Positions 31,141 to 40,535 of a stretch of DNA of 64,000 nucleotides are shown in pieces. Source of the DNA: Nitrospira sp. GTDB taxonomy: Bacteria; Nitrospirota; Nitrospiria; Nitrospirales; Nitrospiraceae. The stretch covers positions 271,203 through 335,202 of the forward strand of contig JALHPO010000003.1 in assembly GCA_022842445.1 (NCBI GenBank), read 5' to 3'. Position numbers and translations under genes: made by a program. The notes beneath the pieces are model-generated. The model made no database searches. It worked only from the letters and a program-made list of their open reading frames with translations, and had not been told where the DNA came from. The number at the start of each line of letters is the position of its first letter. The first letter of the stretch is position 1.

Positions 31141-31911
31141 CTACCCCTTATAGACGGTCATCCCTCCATCGATCGTGAACGTTCCGCCGGTCACCCATGT
31201 CGCTTCATCGGATGCCAGGTACAACACCATGCCGGCGACCTCCTCGGGAGTCCCCGCACGACGAATGGCATACTGGGCAAGAATCGACTGAAGCATCTCC
31301 GGGTTTGCCATAAGCGGTGCCGCCATTGGTGTATCGATCAGAGCGGGATTCACGACGTTGCAGCGAATCCCGTCTTTGGCGTAATCGATGGCAACTGCTC
31401 GAGTAAGCGCATCGAGACCACCTTTTGAGGCGGAATAGGCGGATAACCCTGGAATACCGACCACACTGGCGACAGATGAGATGTTCACAATGGAACCGCA
31501 TCCTTGTGTCAGCATCTGAGGAACAACGGCCCTCGTCATTCGGAACACGCCGGTGAGATTGATGTCGAAGATCTTGTCCCACGTTGCATCATCGATTTCA
31601 TGCAATCGCTTGCCGAAGTCGCCGATCCCGGCATTGTTGACCAATACGTCAATCCGGCCGAAGCTGTCGAGGGTTTTCCGGACAACGTCCTGGGCATGCA
31701 CCTCATCCGTCACGGAACCGGAAACAGCCAGGGCTCTCCCATTGCTCTGCCGAACGATCTTCACCACCCGGTCCAATTCCTGTTGGCGGCGTCCAGTGAC
31801 AACCACCGACGCGCCTTCCAGGGCAAAACGCTTGGCCACCGCCTCTCCAATCCCGGCATTCCCCCCCGTAATGACAGCAACTTTTCCTTCAAGCCGCTTC
31901 ATTCCAGTCAA
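31141..31911 (-). CDS. SDR-family oxidoreductase
   Basis: GKVAVITGGNAGIGEAVA...NNAGIGD...YSASKGGLDALTRA. Confidence 0.94.
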   Translation of the reverse strand: MTGMKRLEGKVAVITGGNAGIGEAVAKRFALEGASVVVTGRRQQELDRVVKIVRQSNGRALAVSGSVTDEVHAQDVVRKTLDSFGRIDVLVNNAGIGDFGKRLHEIDDATWDKIFDINLTGVFRMTRAVVPQMLTQGCGSIVNISSVASVVGIPGLSAYSASKGGLDALTRAVAIDYAKDGIRCNVVNPALIDTPMAAPLMANPEMLQSILAQYAIRRAGTPEEVAGMVLYLASDEATWVTGGTFTIDGGMTVYKG

Positions 31912-32774
31912 CCCCTTTCTTCACTCTCCAGCCTTGTGCCGAAAGTGTCGTCGCCTATTTCCCGCCCCTGGCCTGCAGTCAGCAAACCCGGTTCCACTTT
32001 CCTTGCCACCGTGAGAAAGCCCGAATGGGCAACCATGCGGTGATCGGGCCGCACACTTCGACCTTGAACCGACCAGGTCCTCAGCAACGTCTCAAATGTT
32101 TCCACCATGGCAAAGACTGCCGTACGCTCAAGTGCCTCGACCGTTTGCATAACTTGAGGAACAGTGGGAACGAAACTCACATAGATCCCGCCGGACCGAA
32201 GAGCACTGGCGGCATGAGGAATCACCTGCCATGGCTCCGGAAGATCGAGGACCACGCGATCGAACGGGATGCCATCATCAAGCAACTCAATACCCTCATA
32301 GGCATTCTTGCGCAATGACACCAGGTTGGAGACAGGCCCCATATAGCGTTCGATGTTGAGCAACGCAGTGCGCGCAAAGTCGTCCCGCACGTCATAGGTC
32401 ACCACCAAGCCTCTTAGCCCGACGGCGCGCAATAGTGCCATGGTCAGAGCCCCTGACCCGGTTCCGGCCTCAAATACCCGAGCCCCCGGATAGACATCCG
32501 CCCACATCGGAATAAGCGCAAGATCCTTTGGGTAAAGCACTTGCGCGCCACGTGGCATCTTGAGCACATAGTCCCCAAACGTCGGCCTGATCGCCAACAT
32601 CTTCTTCCCGCGGGACAACGTCACCATGGTCGCATCAAGGCGTCCTATAAGCGCATCGTGTGCGATAGTCTGCCCACTGAATTGATATATTTCCCCGGCC
32701 TTCAGTGTCAGCGCATAGTGACGCCCCTTCTGATCGACGAGATGAATCCGTTCACCATTGGCAAGCTGCAACAT
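31908..32774 (-). CDS. trmI: tRNA (adenine-N1)-methyltransferase, TrmI-like
   Basis: PRGAQVLYPKDLALIPMWADVYPGARVFEAGTGSGALTMALLRAVG. Confidence 0.9.
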   Translation of the reverse strand: MLQLANGERIHLVDQKGRHYALTLKAGEIYQFSGQTIAHDALIGRLDATMVTLSRGKKMLAIRPTFGDYVLKMPRGAQVLYPKDLALIPMWADVYPGARVFEAGTGSGALTMALLRAVGLRGLVVTYDVRDDFARTALLNIERYMGPVSNLVSLRKNAYEGIELLDDGIPFDRVVLDLPEPWQVIPHAASALRSGGIYVSFVPTVPQVMQTVEALERTAVFAMVETFETLLRTWSVQGRSVRPDHRMVAHSGFLTVARKVEPGLLTAGQGREIGDDTFGTRLESEERG

Positions 32775-32981
32775 GGCGGCATTCTAGGGGGTTCATTCTG
32801 TGGTTTGCAACCGAGCCCCCGTCCTTCGGCCAGATGTTTCATGACCGTTCGTCGAGGAATTATATGGAGAGACAAAGCCTGAAAACCAACCGTCCATCGC
32901 ACGCAGTCGGATCAGGATATCAAGCATTGGTCATCTTGATCCCGCGCCCGGTCCCGCACCATAAGCCATACGCCCTGGACT

Positions 32982-33039
32982 TTATAACCGGATGATATCT
33001 CAGTTGGTAGATCCACTGATGAATCATGCCGGTTAATAA
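32982..33039. ncRNA. Possible structured RNA element with tRNA-D-arm-like hairpin
   Basis: TTATAACCGGATGAT pairs with ATCATgCCGGTTaATAA, enclosing ATCT-CAGTTGGT-AGAT. Confidence 0.35.
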
Positions 33040-33191
33040 GCCGTCACTCGGATGGTGTGGCGATTCAGCCCTAGGACTGTAGGCAATTCTGCATAGTTGC
33101 CGCACAACTGAGACAGAACGGTCTCCTCTTCTTCATTAAGCCTCTCTAATAGTCTTGCAATTTCGAGGTGATCGCACCGACCCGTTCTCAT
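33033..33191 (-). CDS. Possible small protein
   Basis: MRTGRCDHLEIARLLERLNEEEETVLSQLCGNYAELPTVLGLNRHTIRVTAY; protein-like composition only. Confidence 0.3.
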   Translation of the reverse strand: MRTGRCDHLEIARLLERLNEEEETVLSQLCGNYAELPTVLGLNRHTIRVTAY

Positions 33192-33304
33192 CTTCAATCC
33201 AGCACTCCTTTTGCTTGATAGAGCGATACACAAAGGAGCAGCCAGAATGAATCCTCTTGCTTCCATCACGCTCTAACAGAAGTAGACGGATCGGCAACCA
33301 CAAG

Positions 33305-34579
33305 ATGAAAGGTGATGCCATGCATGATGAAGGACTTCGGACGGCGGATGAAGTTGACAGCAAGGAGACTGTCGATACCGACGTGGACGCGGATGACCAG
33401 CAGGCAAGCGGCTTGCTTGGGGTGATCGGCCGTAACGACACACAGAGAGCCGCTCAAGAGGAACAATCTGCACCAGCCATGCGTACGAGCCATGGTGCAA
33501 GTCCGTTCTTATTGGAGTCCCTGTACTTCCGCTCGTTCGGTCAGAGGGAGCTGCTCACACGCGAAGAAGAAGTGGCTGTTGCAAAGCAGGTCGATCAGGG
33601 CACACGTCGAATTCGAGTTGCCTTGCGCCATGTCCTCAAGATACTCGCCCGCTCGAAACACACGCCGGCTTTGTCAGACTCCGTCAAAAACCTTCAACTC
33701 ATCAAGCAACTAAGCGGACTCTCAGCCAAGGCGCTGGATGATGTGGAGCAGACGCTCCTTGCCATACTGAAACCGCCGGTTCGCACGATGAAACCTGCCG
33801 CCACGACGGGAAAACGGCTGAAGGTCCTGCTCGACGAAATTCGGTCCGCGCGAGTCGTCCTCGAACGAGGCAAAGACGAACTGGTGCGGCGAAACCTGCG
33901 ATTGGTGGTTGATGTTGCGAAACACTATACCGGCCGAGGGCTCGCCTTGCTCGACCTCGTCCAAGAAGGCAACATCGGCCTGATGAAAGCCGCCGAACGC
34001 TACCAGTACCGAAAAGGGTTCAAGTTCAGCACCTATGCCACGTGGTGGATTAGGCAAGGTATTACGCGGGCTATTGCGGATCAATCACGAACCATCCGCA
34101 TTCCGGTCCACCAGACCGAAGCCTCCCATCGCATTGTTCGGGTGACGCGCCGCCTTGGACAGCAGTTCGGACGTCCTGCTCGCATAGAAGAGATCGCCCA
34201 CGTGCTTCGCATGAGACCCGATCGGCTCCATGACACTGTTCAGGCATTCCAAGAACCAGTGGCGCTGGAAACGCCGATTGGCGATGGGGAGACGCAGTTC
34301 GGGGACATGATTCCGGATCAACTCGCAGTGCCCCCCGATGCCCACGTACACCGAACTGAGATGACGACGCAGTTGGATCGAATTCTCGGAATTCTCACAC
34401 CGAGGGAACAAACAGTAATCCGCCTCCGCTTCGGGATTGGTTACGAGGAGGCTCGCACCTTGGAACAAGTCGGCCAGAACCTGTCGGTCACGCGCGAGCG
34501 CATCCGCCAAATCGAGGCGAAGGCGCTCAAAAAGCTCAAGACGCCTGAAATCCGTGAACTCTTCGCTGCCATCAAGTAA
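33305..34579 (+). CDS. RNA polymerase sigma-70 family factor (RpoD/RpoS-like)
   Basis: NLRLVVDVAKHYTGRGLALLDLVQEGNIGLMKAAERYQYRKGFKFSTYATWWIRQGITRAI; region 4 HTH. Confidence 0.95.
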   Translation: MKGDAMHDEGLRTADEVDSKETVDTDVDADDQQASGLLGVIGRNDTQRAAQEEQSAPAMRTSHGASPFLLESLYFRSFGQRELLTREEEVAVAKQVDQGTRRIRVALRHVLKILARSKHTPALSDSVKNLQLIKQLSGLSAKALDDVEQTLLAILKPPVRTMKPAATTGKRLKVLLDEIRSARVVLERGKDELVRRNLRLVVDVAKHYTGRGLALLDLVQEGNIGLMKAAERYQYRKGFKFSTYATWWIRQGITRAIADQSRTIRIPVHQTEASHRIVRVTRRLGQQFGRPARIEEIAHVLRMRPDRLHDTVQAFQEPVALETPIGDGETQFGDMIPDQLAVPPDAHVHRTEMTTQLDRILGILTPREQTVIRLRFGIGYEEARTLEQVGQNLSVTRERIRQIEAKALKKLKTPEIRELFAAIK

Positions 34580-34601
34580 GCACTCTGGTTATTCGCAAAC
34601 C

Positions 34602-34629
34602 CGCAGGCCGGGCGAATGCCCGGCCTGCG
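34602..34629 (+). terminator. Perfect 12-bp stem hairpin after the sigma factor gene
   Basis: CGCAGGCCGGGC-gaat-GCCCGGCCTGCG, 22 nt after the stop; no clear U-tract. Confidence 0.6.
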
Positions 34630-34750
34630 AGATCCCGCTTTCCCCCCGATAACAAGTTATGCGACAATGTTTCCTCTATGGATGTGCGCGACATCGCCAC
34701 AAGAGACTCTCTCCTTACCACACATCGCTTATTCCGATGCCTAGAAACCT

Positions 34751-35572
34751 ATGCAGACCGCCCTTTATTCCAAAGATAAATCAGTGACTGAGTTCTGTGC
34801 CTTGGAGCGTCCGGTCCGCGCAACGGATCCTGTGTTTCCAACTGCCACCGCTGGATCACTCCTTGTCTTCCCCACACCCGTCCCCTATTCCGTTGCATGG
34901 GACCTACAGTCACGCCTCCACCATGAGCGCCTCTCTGATGTGAGACCGGATACAGTCGTCATCCTTGAACACCAGCCTGTCTATACACTCGGACGCAGCA
35001 CCCAGGCATCCGATTGGGGCGGGGATGAAACCCTCTTGCGCGTCAATGGAACGGCATTGCATCGGGTGAATCGCGGAGGATCAGCCACCTACCATGGCCC
35101 CGGACAAATCGTCGTGTATCCGATCCTCAAGTTGGCTCAGCACGCTCCAGGCCCGAGACGACTCGTCCAGCTGCTTGAAGACGTGATCATTCGCCTGCTG
35201 AAACACTGGGATATCGACGGCCATCGAATCGAGAAGAGGCCGGGGATCTGGGTGCTGACGCCTCAACCGGCAAAGATCGCGTCTATCGGAATCCGCATTG
35301 AACGAGGCATTACCCTGCACGGATTTGCGCTCAACGTCGATATGGACCTGACGCCCTTTCAACGGATCCGTCCATGCGGATTTGCCGATTGCCTGGTCAG
35401 CTCCATGAACGCGCTCTGCAGCAAGACCGTCCCTCTCGATGAGGTCAAGTCTGATCTTGCCCGGATATTCGGTGAGGTGTTTTCGATTGAGTGGACCAGC
35501 GTAGCAACGCATCCCGGCACACGCGTTACTGCAGCCGATGAGTTCGTGCCGATCAACCGATTCAACCTGTAA
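34751..35572 (+). CDS. lipB: Octanoyltransferase LipB
   Basis: VVILEHQPVYTLGRST...VNRGGSATYHGPGQIVVYPIL. Confidence 0.95.
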   Translation: MQTALYSKDKSVTEFCALERPVRATDPVFPTATAGSLLVFPTPVPYSVAWDLQSRLHHERLSDVRPDTVVILEHQPVYTLGRSTQASDWGGDETLLRVNGTALHRVNRGGSATYHGPGQIVVYPILKLAQHAPGPRRLVQLLEDVIIRLLKHWDIDGHRIEKRPGIWVLTPQPAKIASIGIRIERGITLHGFALNVDMDLTPFQRIRPCGFADCLVSSMNALCSKTVPLDEVKSDLARIFGEVFSIEWTSVATHPGTRVTAADEFVPINRFNL

Positions 35573-35586
35573 CGGATCGAGAGCTT

Positions 35587-36843
35587 ATGCAGGAGCTTGA
35601 CACCCACACCTTTCGTTTGGCAGTTGCGCAATTCGATCGAGCGGCTGAGGCGATGCAGTTGGACCCGAACCTGCGTGAACGGTTGAAGCTGCCCCAACGT
35701 TCGCTCATCGTCAGCCTGCCGGTGCGCATGGATGATGGACGGGTGGAAGTCTTTACCGGCTATCGGGTGCAACACGACTCCTCGCGCGGCCCCTGCAAAG
35801 GAGGCATTCGGTATCATCAGGACGTGAGCCTCGGAGAGGTTTCGGCCCTTGCAATGTGGATGACGTGGAAATGCGCCTTGGCGGGCTTGCCCTATGGCGG
35901 AGCAAAAGGCGGCATTCAGGTTTCTCCGAAGAAGTTATCCCCCGCTGAATTACAGCGACTCACTCGGCGCTATGCCGCTGAAATTTTCCCCCTCATCGGC
36001 CCCGACAAAGACGTGCCCGCCCCCGACGTGGGAACCGACGCGCAAGTCATGTCATGGATCATGGATACCTATAGCCAACAGGTCGGCTATGCGGTTCCAG
36101 GCGTGGTGACCGGCAAACCGCTCTCGCTTGGCGGCAGCCTCGGGCGCGAAGAAGCCACCGGACGAGGGGTCGTCTATGTCACACTGGAAGCGCTCCGCCA
36201 CCTCAAGCTATCGATCGAGAATTCGACGGTAGCCATCCAAGGCTTCGGGAATGTCGGTTCCCACACCGCGCTCATCATGCAGCAAGAAGGCGCGCGAGTC
36301 GTCGCCATCAGCGATGTGACCGGGGGCATCTACAATGCCAAGGGGCTGGACATCCCTGAACTGATCAGGCGTTACCGGAACTCAGGACAATCGCTCGCTG
36401 ACACGAAGATGGGGGAGTTCATTACGAACGAAGAATTACTGCAGCTAGACTGTACGGTACTCGTTCCCGCAGCCCTCTCGGAGCAGATTACTGAAACCAA
36501 TGCCGACCGCCTTCGCTGTCGCATTCTATCGGAAGGGGCAAACGGCCCTACGACCCTGGAAGCCGACCGCATACTCGTAGAGAAAGGCATTTTTATTATT
36601 CCTGATATTCTGGCAAATTCAGGCGGGGTGATCGTGTCTTATTTCGAATGGGTGCAAGATCTTCAACGATTCTTTTGGAGCGCGAGCGATATTCAGCAGC
36701 GGTTGCACAATATCATCACGTCGGCCTTTCATCGTACTCTTCAGTTCTCAAACGAACGACGCACATCGATGCGCATGGCAGCGCTCATGAGCGGAATCGA
36801 TCAAGTCGCCCAAGCGCATCTCCAACGCGGACTCTATCCGTAA
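35587..36843 (+). CDS. Glu/Leu/Phe/Val dehydrogenase
   Basis: GPCKGGIRYHQDVSLGEVSALAMWMTWKCALAGLPYGGAKGGI. Confidence 0.96.
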   Translation: MQELDTHTFRLAVAQFDRAAEAMQLDPNLRERLKLPQRSLIVSLPVRMDDGRVEVFTGYRVQHDSSRGPCKGGIRYHQDVSLGEVSALAMWMTWKCALAGLPYGGAKGGIQVSPKKLSPAELQRLTRRYAAEIFPLIGPDKDVPAPDVGTDAQVMSWIMDTYSQQVGYAVPGVVTGKPLSLGGSLGREEATGRGVVYVTLEALRHLKLSIENSTVAIQGFGNVGSHTALIMQQEGARVVAISDVTGGIYNAKGLDIPELIRRYRNSGQSLADTKMGEFITNEELLQLDCTVLVPAALSEQITETNADRLRCRILSEGANGPTTLEADRILVEKGIFIIPDILANSGGVIVSYFEWVQDLQRFFWSASDIQQRLHNIITSAFHRTLQFSNERRTSMRMAALMSGIDQVAQAHLQRGLYP

Positions 36844-36944
36844 CGGAGCGGTAGACAGTGGCACGAGACGAAGTATCAACAGCGTGGAAACACCATTGTG
36901 GTGTGGGCTGGCCCCATTTCTCAAGCCCACACCAAGGCCAGTTG

Positions 36945-37151
36945 ATGACCCTCGATACTGTCATCAGCGGGTGTGTGGTGTTCTTTCTGGACAGTCCAGA
37001 AGGACTCGACCACCAACGGATGGCCCTTGTGCGAGACTGTTTGGACGAGCTGACCGAGCTGACTGCAGAACTGGATGCAGACTCCCAGACTTACTTTCTC
37101 CGCCTGCGACAGCTCGGAGAAATGCTGCTGACCACAACACCACAGCCATAA
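36945..37151 (+). CDS. Small hypothetical protein
   Basis: MTLDTVISGCVVFFLDSPEGLDHQRMALVRDCLDELTELTAEL. Confidence 0.4.
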   Translation: MTLDTVISGCVVFFLDSPEGLDHQRMALVRDCLDELTELTAELDADSQTYFLRLRQLGEMLLTTTPQP

Positions 37152-37179
37152 TCGCAGTTCAGGAGTAAAGGAGAAGAGA

Positions 37180-37713
37180 ATGGGGAAGTATCGTGCGGCA
37201 CTCATATTGGTCTTGGCTGTTGTAGCCCCCCTCGCCAGCCTTATCCCTTCGGCTCACGCCGAACCGTATGAGCTGAGTAAGCACGACATAACAGAGTCCG
37301 CATCGATTTCGAGCGCCGCCATCTCACTCTTCGGCATCAAACTCGGTGACTCAGAGACCGCCGCCATCGAGACCCTGGTCAACGGATCAATACCGGGTGT
37401 CAAGGCCGAGCAGGAAGCGGCCTTCATCTTCCTGCTCGATCAACGAAAACCAACCGGCCCCATGGCCGGCGTGCGCATCCAGGATGGGAAAGTCGATCTG
37501 ATTTTTATCAACAACCGATTCGCGCACAAGACCAGAGGCATATTCCGCAACGTACTGAACAGCGAGAGCCCGGATGACATCCGTAAATTGCTGGGCAAGG
37601 AAGACTACGGCGATGAAAACGTGCTGGGCGCCGTCATGGCCTATGATAAGCAGGGCTTTCAGGTGAACTATCTGGGGAAAGACATCAACATCGAATTCGT
37701 CCTGCCGCGTTAA
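37180..37713 (+). CDS. Secreted hypothetical protein
   Basis: 177 aa with signal peptide ending SAHA. Confidence 0.75.
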   Translation: MGKYRAALILVLAVVAPLASLIPSAHAEPYELSKHDITESASISSAAISLFGIKLGDSETAAIETLVNGSIPGVKAEQEAAFIFLLDQRKPTGPMAGVRIQDGKVDLIFINNRFAHKTRGIFRNVLNSESPDDIRKLLGKEDYGDENVLGAVMAYDKQGFQVNYLGKDINIEFVLPR

Positions 37714-37786
37714 CTCACCGTACCCCCCACACTCGGCGACCCCACCCCCTCGGATGGAGTCGCTCGAACGTGCGGAGTTCCGCTGT

Positions 37787-38170
37787 TCAGTACATAGTGC
37801 TACCCGATGCTGACACGCCAGAGTTTTCTCCGGTTGCCGCCTTCGAACGCCCTTTTGCGCTGATTCGATCACGAATCTTGTCATAGATGCCATTCGATAC
37901 AACCTTGCGGGCTTTCAATTCATCAACGGACGAGTACGGCCGGCCCTCCACAATCTTCTTCGCGTGCGCGGCCCCTACGCCTGGGAGTGACTTCAGGTCC
38001 GTGAGCGTGGCCGAATTGATATCGATCAACTTCATGTCACCGCTGCTTGCCCCCCCAGCCTTTACGGTTTCTGATTGGGGCAGTAGCTTCGGCGGCGTGC
38101 CAGCTGTGGCGGTTGAAGTCAGGGCGAGCAGGGCGATTGAAAGGGCCAGGAATCGGACAGAGTAGTTCAT
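37787..38170 (-). CDS. Helix-hairpin-helix (ComEA-like) protein
   Basis: IDINSATLTDLKSLPGVGAAHAKKIVEGRPYSSVDELKA with signal peptide. Confidence 0.9.
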   Translation of the reverse strand: MNYSVRFLALSIALLALTSTATAGTPPKLLPQSETVKAGGASSGDMKLIDINSATLTDLKSLPGVGAAHAKKIVEGRPYSSVDELKARKVVSNGIYDKIRDRISAKGRSKAATGENSGVSASGSTMY

Positions 38171-38499
38171 GGCATTCCTCCTTGATTGCAAAAACCGTTG
38201 GATAGTTGTGTGGATCTCAACCGTGCGCCTCGGTTGCTGGTGATCCGTTTCTTGCCGGCCCTAGCCTTACTGCGAGATTCGTTCCACTATCGAAGACAAG
38301 GGAAAACCAGATGATTGACCGATTTGGCTAGTCCGAGCCGTATCTCGCAGGAGGGGTTCGTATCGGGAGGGATACACCCAAGGCTGATTGGATGGATCAG
38401 GTGGAGGAAAATAGAACCGGTTACTGCACCCTCTCACTCGCGCGTAACCCGCAGTCGACCAGGCACTTGGCGATGACCGACGGGCAGTTGGTTAAGGAT

Positions 38500-38763
38500 T
38501 CAACGCCTGACTCCATCTATTGCCCCTCCTTTATTTGACCTTGGGAGATGACGTCCTCGACCACGCAGTTTATCCACCAACCTCCACATGTGGGCGATGC
38601 CCTCATTTGGGTGAGTACTCCTTCCGGCCGGATGGTCGCGCTTCCTGGAAAGCCTCCAACTCGGTAAGCGCATCGAGATCTTTGGGGCGGCTGGCATTGC
38701 ATCTTTGAGAATGGACACAACCTGCGTCTCGGTGAACTTCGACTGGCACATGGGGACCTCCAT
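38500..38763 (-). pseudogene. IS3-type transposase OrfA remnant
   Basis: CQSKFTETQVVSILKDA start followed by degraded sequence. Confidence 0.55.
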
Positions 38764-39027
38764 CTCGGGTGGCTATTCTGCCAGAAAGTTCTTCTTCTGA
38801 CCTGTCTACTTTTCGGGGGAGCTTACGCCGTTGGGCCGGGGCTGCCCGGTAATAGACGGTCTGGATAGGGGACTATGCTGGTCTGGTTACGTCCCGATGG
38901 TCAATCCCGTGGTTCTCAGACGCAGAGATGGGCGGTGCAACGAAGGAGGCGAAGGAGCCGGCGGACTTCAGACCACCGCCGTAACACCCAACCGTCTATC
39001 GGATGACAGAAAACGGCCGGAGATGGG

Positions 39028-39966
39028 CTACTGAGTGGTTTCCGAGAGTTTCAGGCCGTAGTCGATGAGGCTTTTGGCGGTGTTCCAGCGGCGCTTGGAG
39101 TTGAGAATGACGAGCAACAGATCGCTCCCGTTGTGAGAGACTTTGGCGATCAAACATCGTCCGGCTTTTGACGTAAATCCTGTCTTTACCCCCTCGACGC
39201 CGGGGATGCGCCCCAACAGACGATTGGTGTTGTGCAGCAGATAGGGCCGATGGCCGCTCACGGGCGTGATCATCTCCCGTTCTTCACGGACAAGTTCACG
39301 GAACACCGGATTCTGCATCGCCGCTTCACTAAGCCGAGCCAGATCCTCAGCTGTTGAATAGTGCTCCGCTCCATCGAATCCACACCCATTGCTGAAATGG
39401 GTGTCATTCAGCCCGAGCTCAAACGCCTTGGCATTCATCAGCGCAACAAACTGTGGCTCATCGCCGCCGACATGTTCGACGGCCGCCAGACACGCATCAT
39501 TTGCAGACACAATCAGCATCGCCTTGAGCAGATCTCCCAAACGAAACACCTCACCGGTTTTCAATCGTAAATGCGTCTTGGGCGCGCGCGCGGCATTCTT
39601 GCTGATCGTAGCCTGTTCATCCAAATGCCCTCGCTCGAGAATGACTAGCGCCGACATGATTTTCGTCAAGCTCGCCGGCGACATCCGTTTCTCAGACTCA
39701 TACTCGTAGAGAACACGGCCAGAGCGAAGCTCCTTCAGCAGCACGCTATGGGCTGGGACGGTTCTCCAGGGCAGCGCCCTATCCGACATACCAGGATCCT
39801 GAACCGTCTCTCCATTATGCCGGTTGTGATGTACGGCTTTCGCAGACACGGTGGATGGAGATCCAGCCACCAAGCATGCACACAGCAGTATCCCGACTCC
39901 GCATGACCCAAAGAAGTGACACGCAGACCATGGCATTCTGTAATACTGGCTTGGATTACTCTGCAT
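39028..39966 (-). CDS. D-alanyl-D-alanine carboxypeptidase (PBP5/6-like)
   Basis: SPASLTKIMSALVIL, SANDACLAAVEHVGG, GVKTGFTSKAGRCLIA. Confidence 0.94.
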   Translation of the reverse strand: MQSNPSQYYRMPWSACHFFGSCGVGILLCACLVAGSPSTVSAKAVHHNRHNGETVQDPGMSDRALPWRTVPAHSVLLKELRSGRVLYEYESEKRMSPASLTKIMSALVILERGHLDEQATISKNAARAPKTHLRLKTGEVFRLGDLLKAMLIVSANDACLAAVEHVGGDEPQFVALMNAKAFELGLNDTHFSNGCGFDGAEHYSTAEDLARLSEAAMQNPVFRELVREEREMITPVSGHRPYLLHNTNRLLGRIPGVEGVKTGFTSKAGRCLIAKVSHNGSDLLLVILNSKRRWNTAKSLIDYGLKLSETTQ

Positions 39967-39984
39967 AACGATGAACGCCGCCCT

Positions 39985-40173
39985 TTACAGTGAGAACGTC
40001 TCCCGCACCTTATCACCTTTCAGTCCACTATCAATCACTTTATGAAAAAACCGGAGCAGGTCGGCCAGATCAATCCAGAATCCGCAGTTGAGGCAACGGG
40101 CATAGATTCGCCTGTTGATGAGGGTATAGTGCCGTTCGACCATCATAAACCCCTTGCACTTGAGACACTGCAT
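39985..40173 (-). CDS. Small zinc-ribbon protein
   Basis: MQCLKCKGFMMVERHYTLINRRIYARCLNCGFWID. Confidence 0.7.
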   Translation of the reverse strand: MQCLKCKGFMMVERHYTLINRRIYARCLNCGFWIDLADLLRFFHKVIDSGLKGDKVRETFSL

Positions 40174-40193
40174 ACATGCCCTGTTCTTTCTGC

Positions 40194-40400
40194 TTATCGA
40201 AGGCGGTTCATCACCAGCGCCACACATCCGGCGAGCAATCCGCCGCCGATGAGCGTGGTGCCGAAATAGACGAAGACATTGGTATCCCCGGCCGGCTGAG
40301 TCCCCTCCCACAAGTCGCGCACACCGCCCTGGACCATGAGGACCGACAAGGTCATCAGCGCCCCCATAAGAAACCACCATGCAAAGGATCGAAGCGCCAT
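40194..40400 (-). CDS. Small membrane protein
   Basis: 68 aa, two hydrophobic segments. Confidence 0.55.
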   Translation of the reverse strand: MALRSFAWWFLMGALMTLSVLMVQGGVRDLWEGTQPAGDTNVFVYFGTTLIGGGLLAGCVALVMNRLR

Positions 40401-40535
40401 TGTTAGTCTCGCATCGTGTACGGGAACTTGCTTGTGGCCACTCTAGCGAAGGGCCCCAGGGCTGTCAAGAATTGCAGCCATTGCTCTAACACTTCTGAGC
40501 CGCCACCGCCCCCTGCAGTGTTCCAAGCTGCAATC

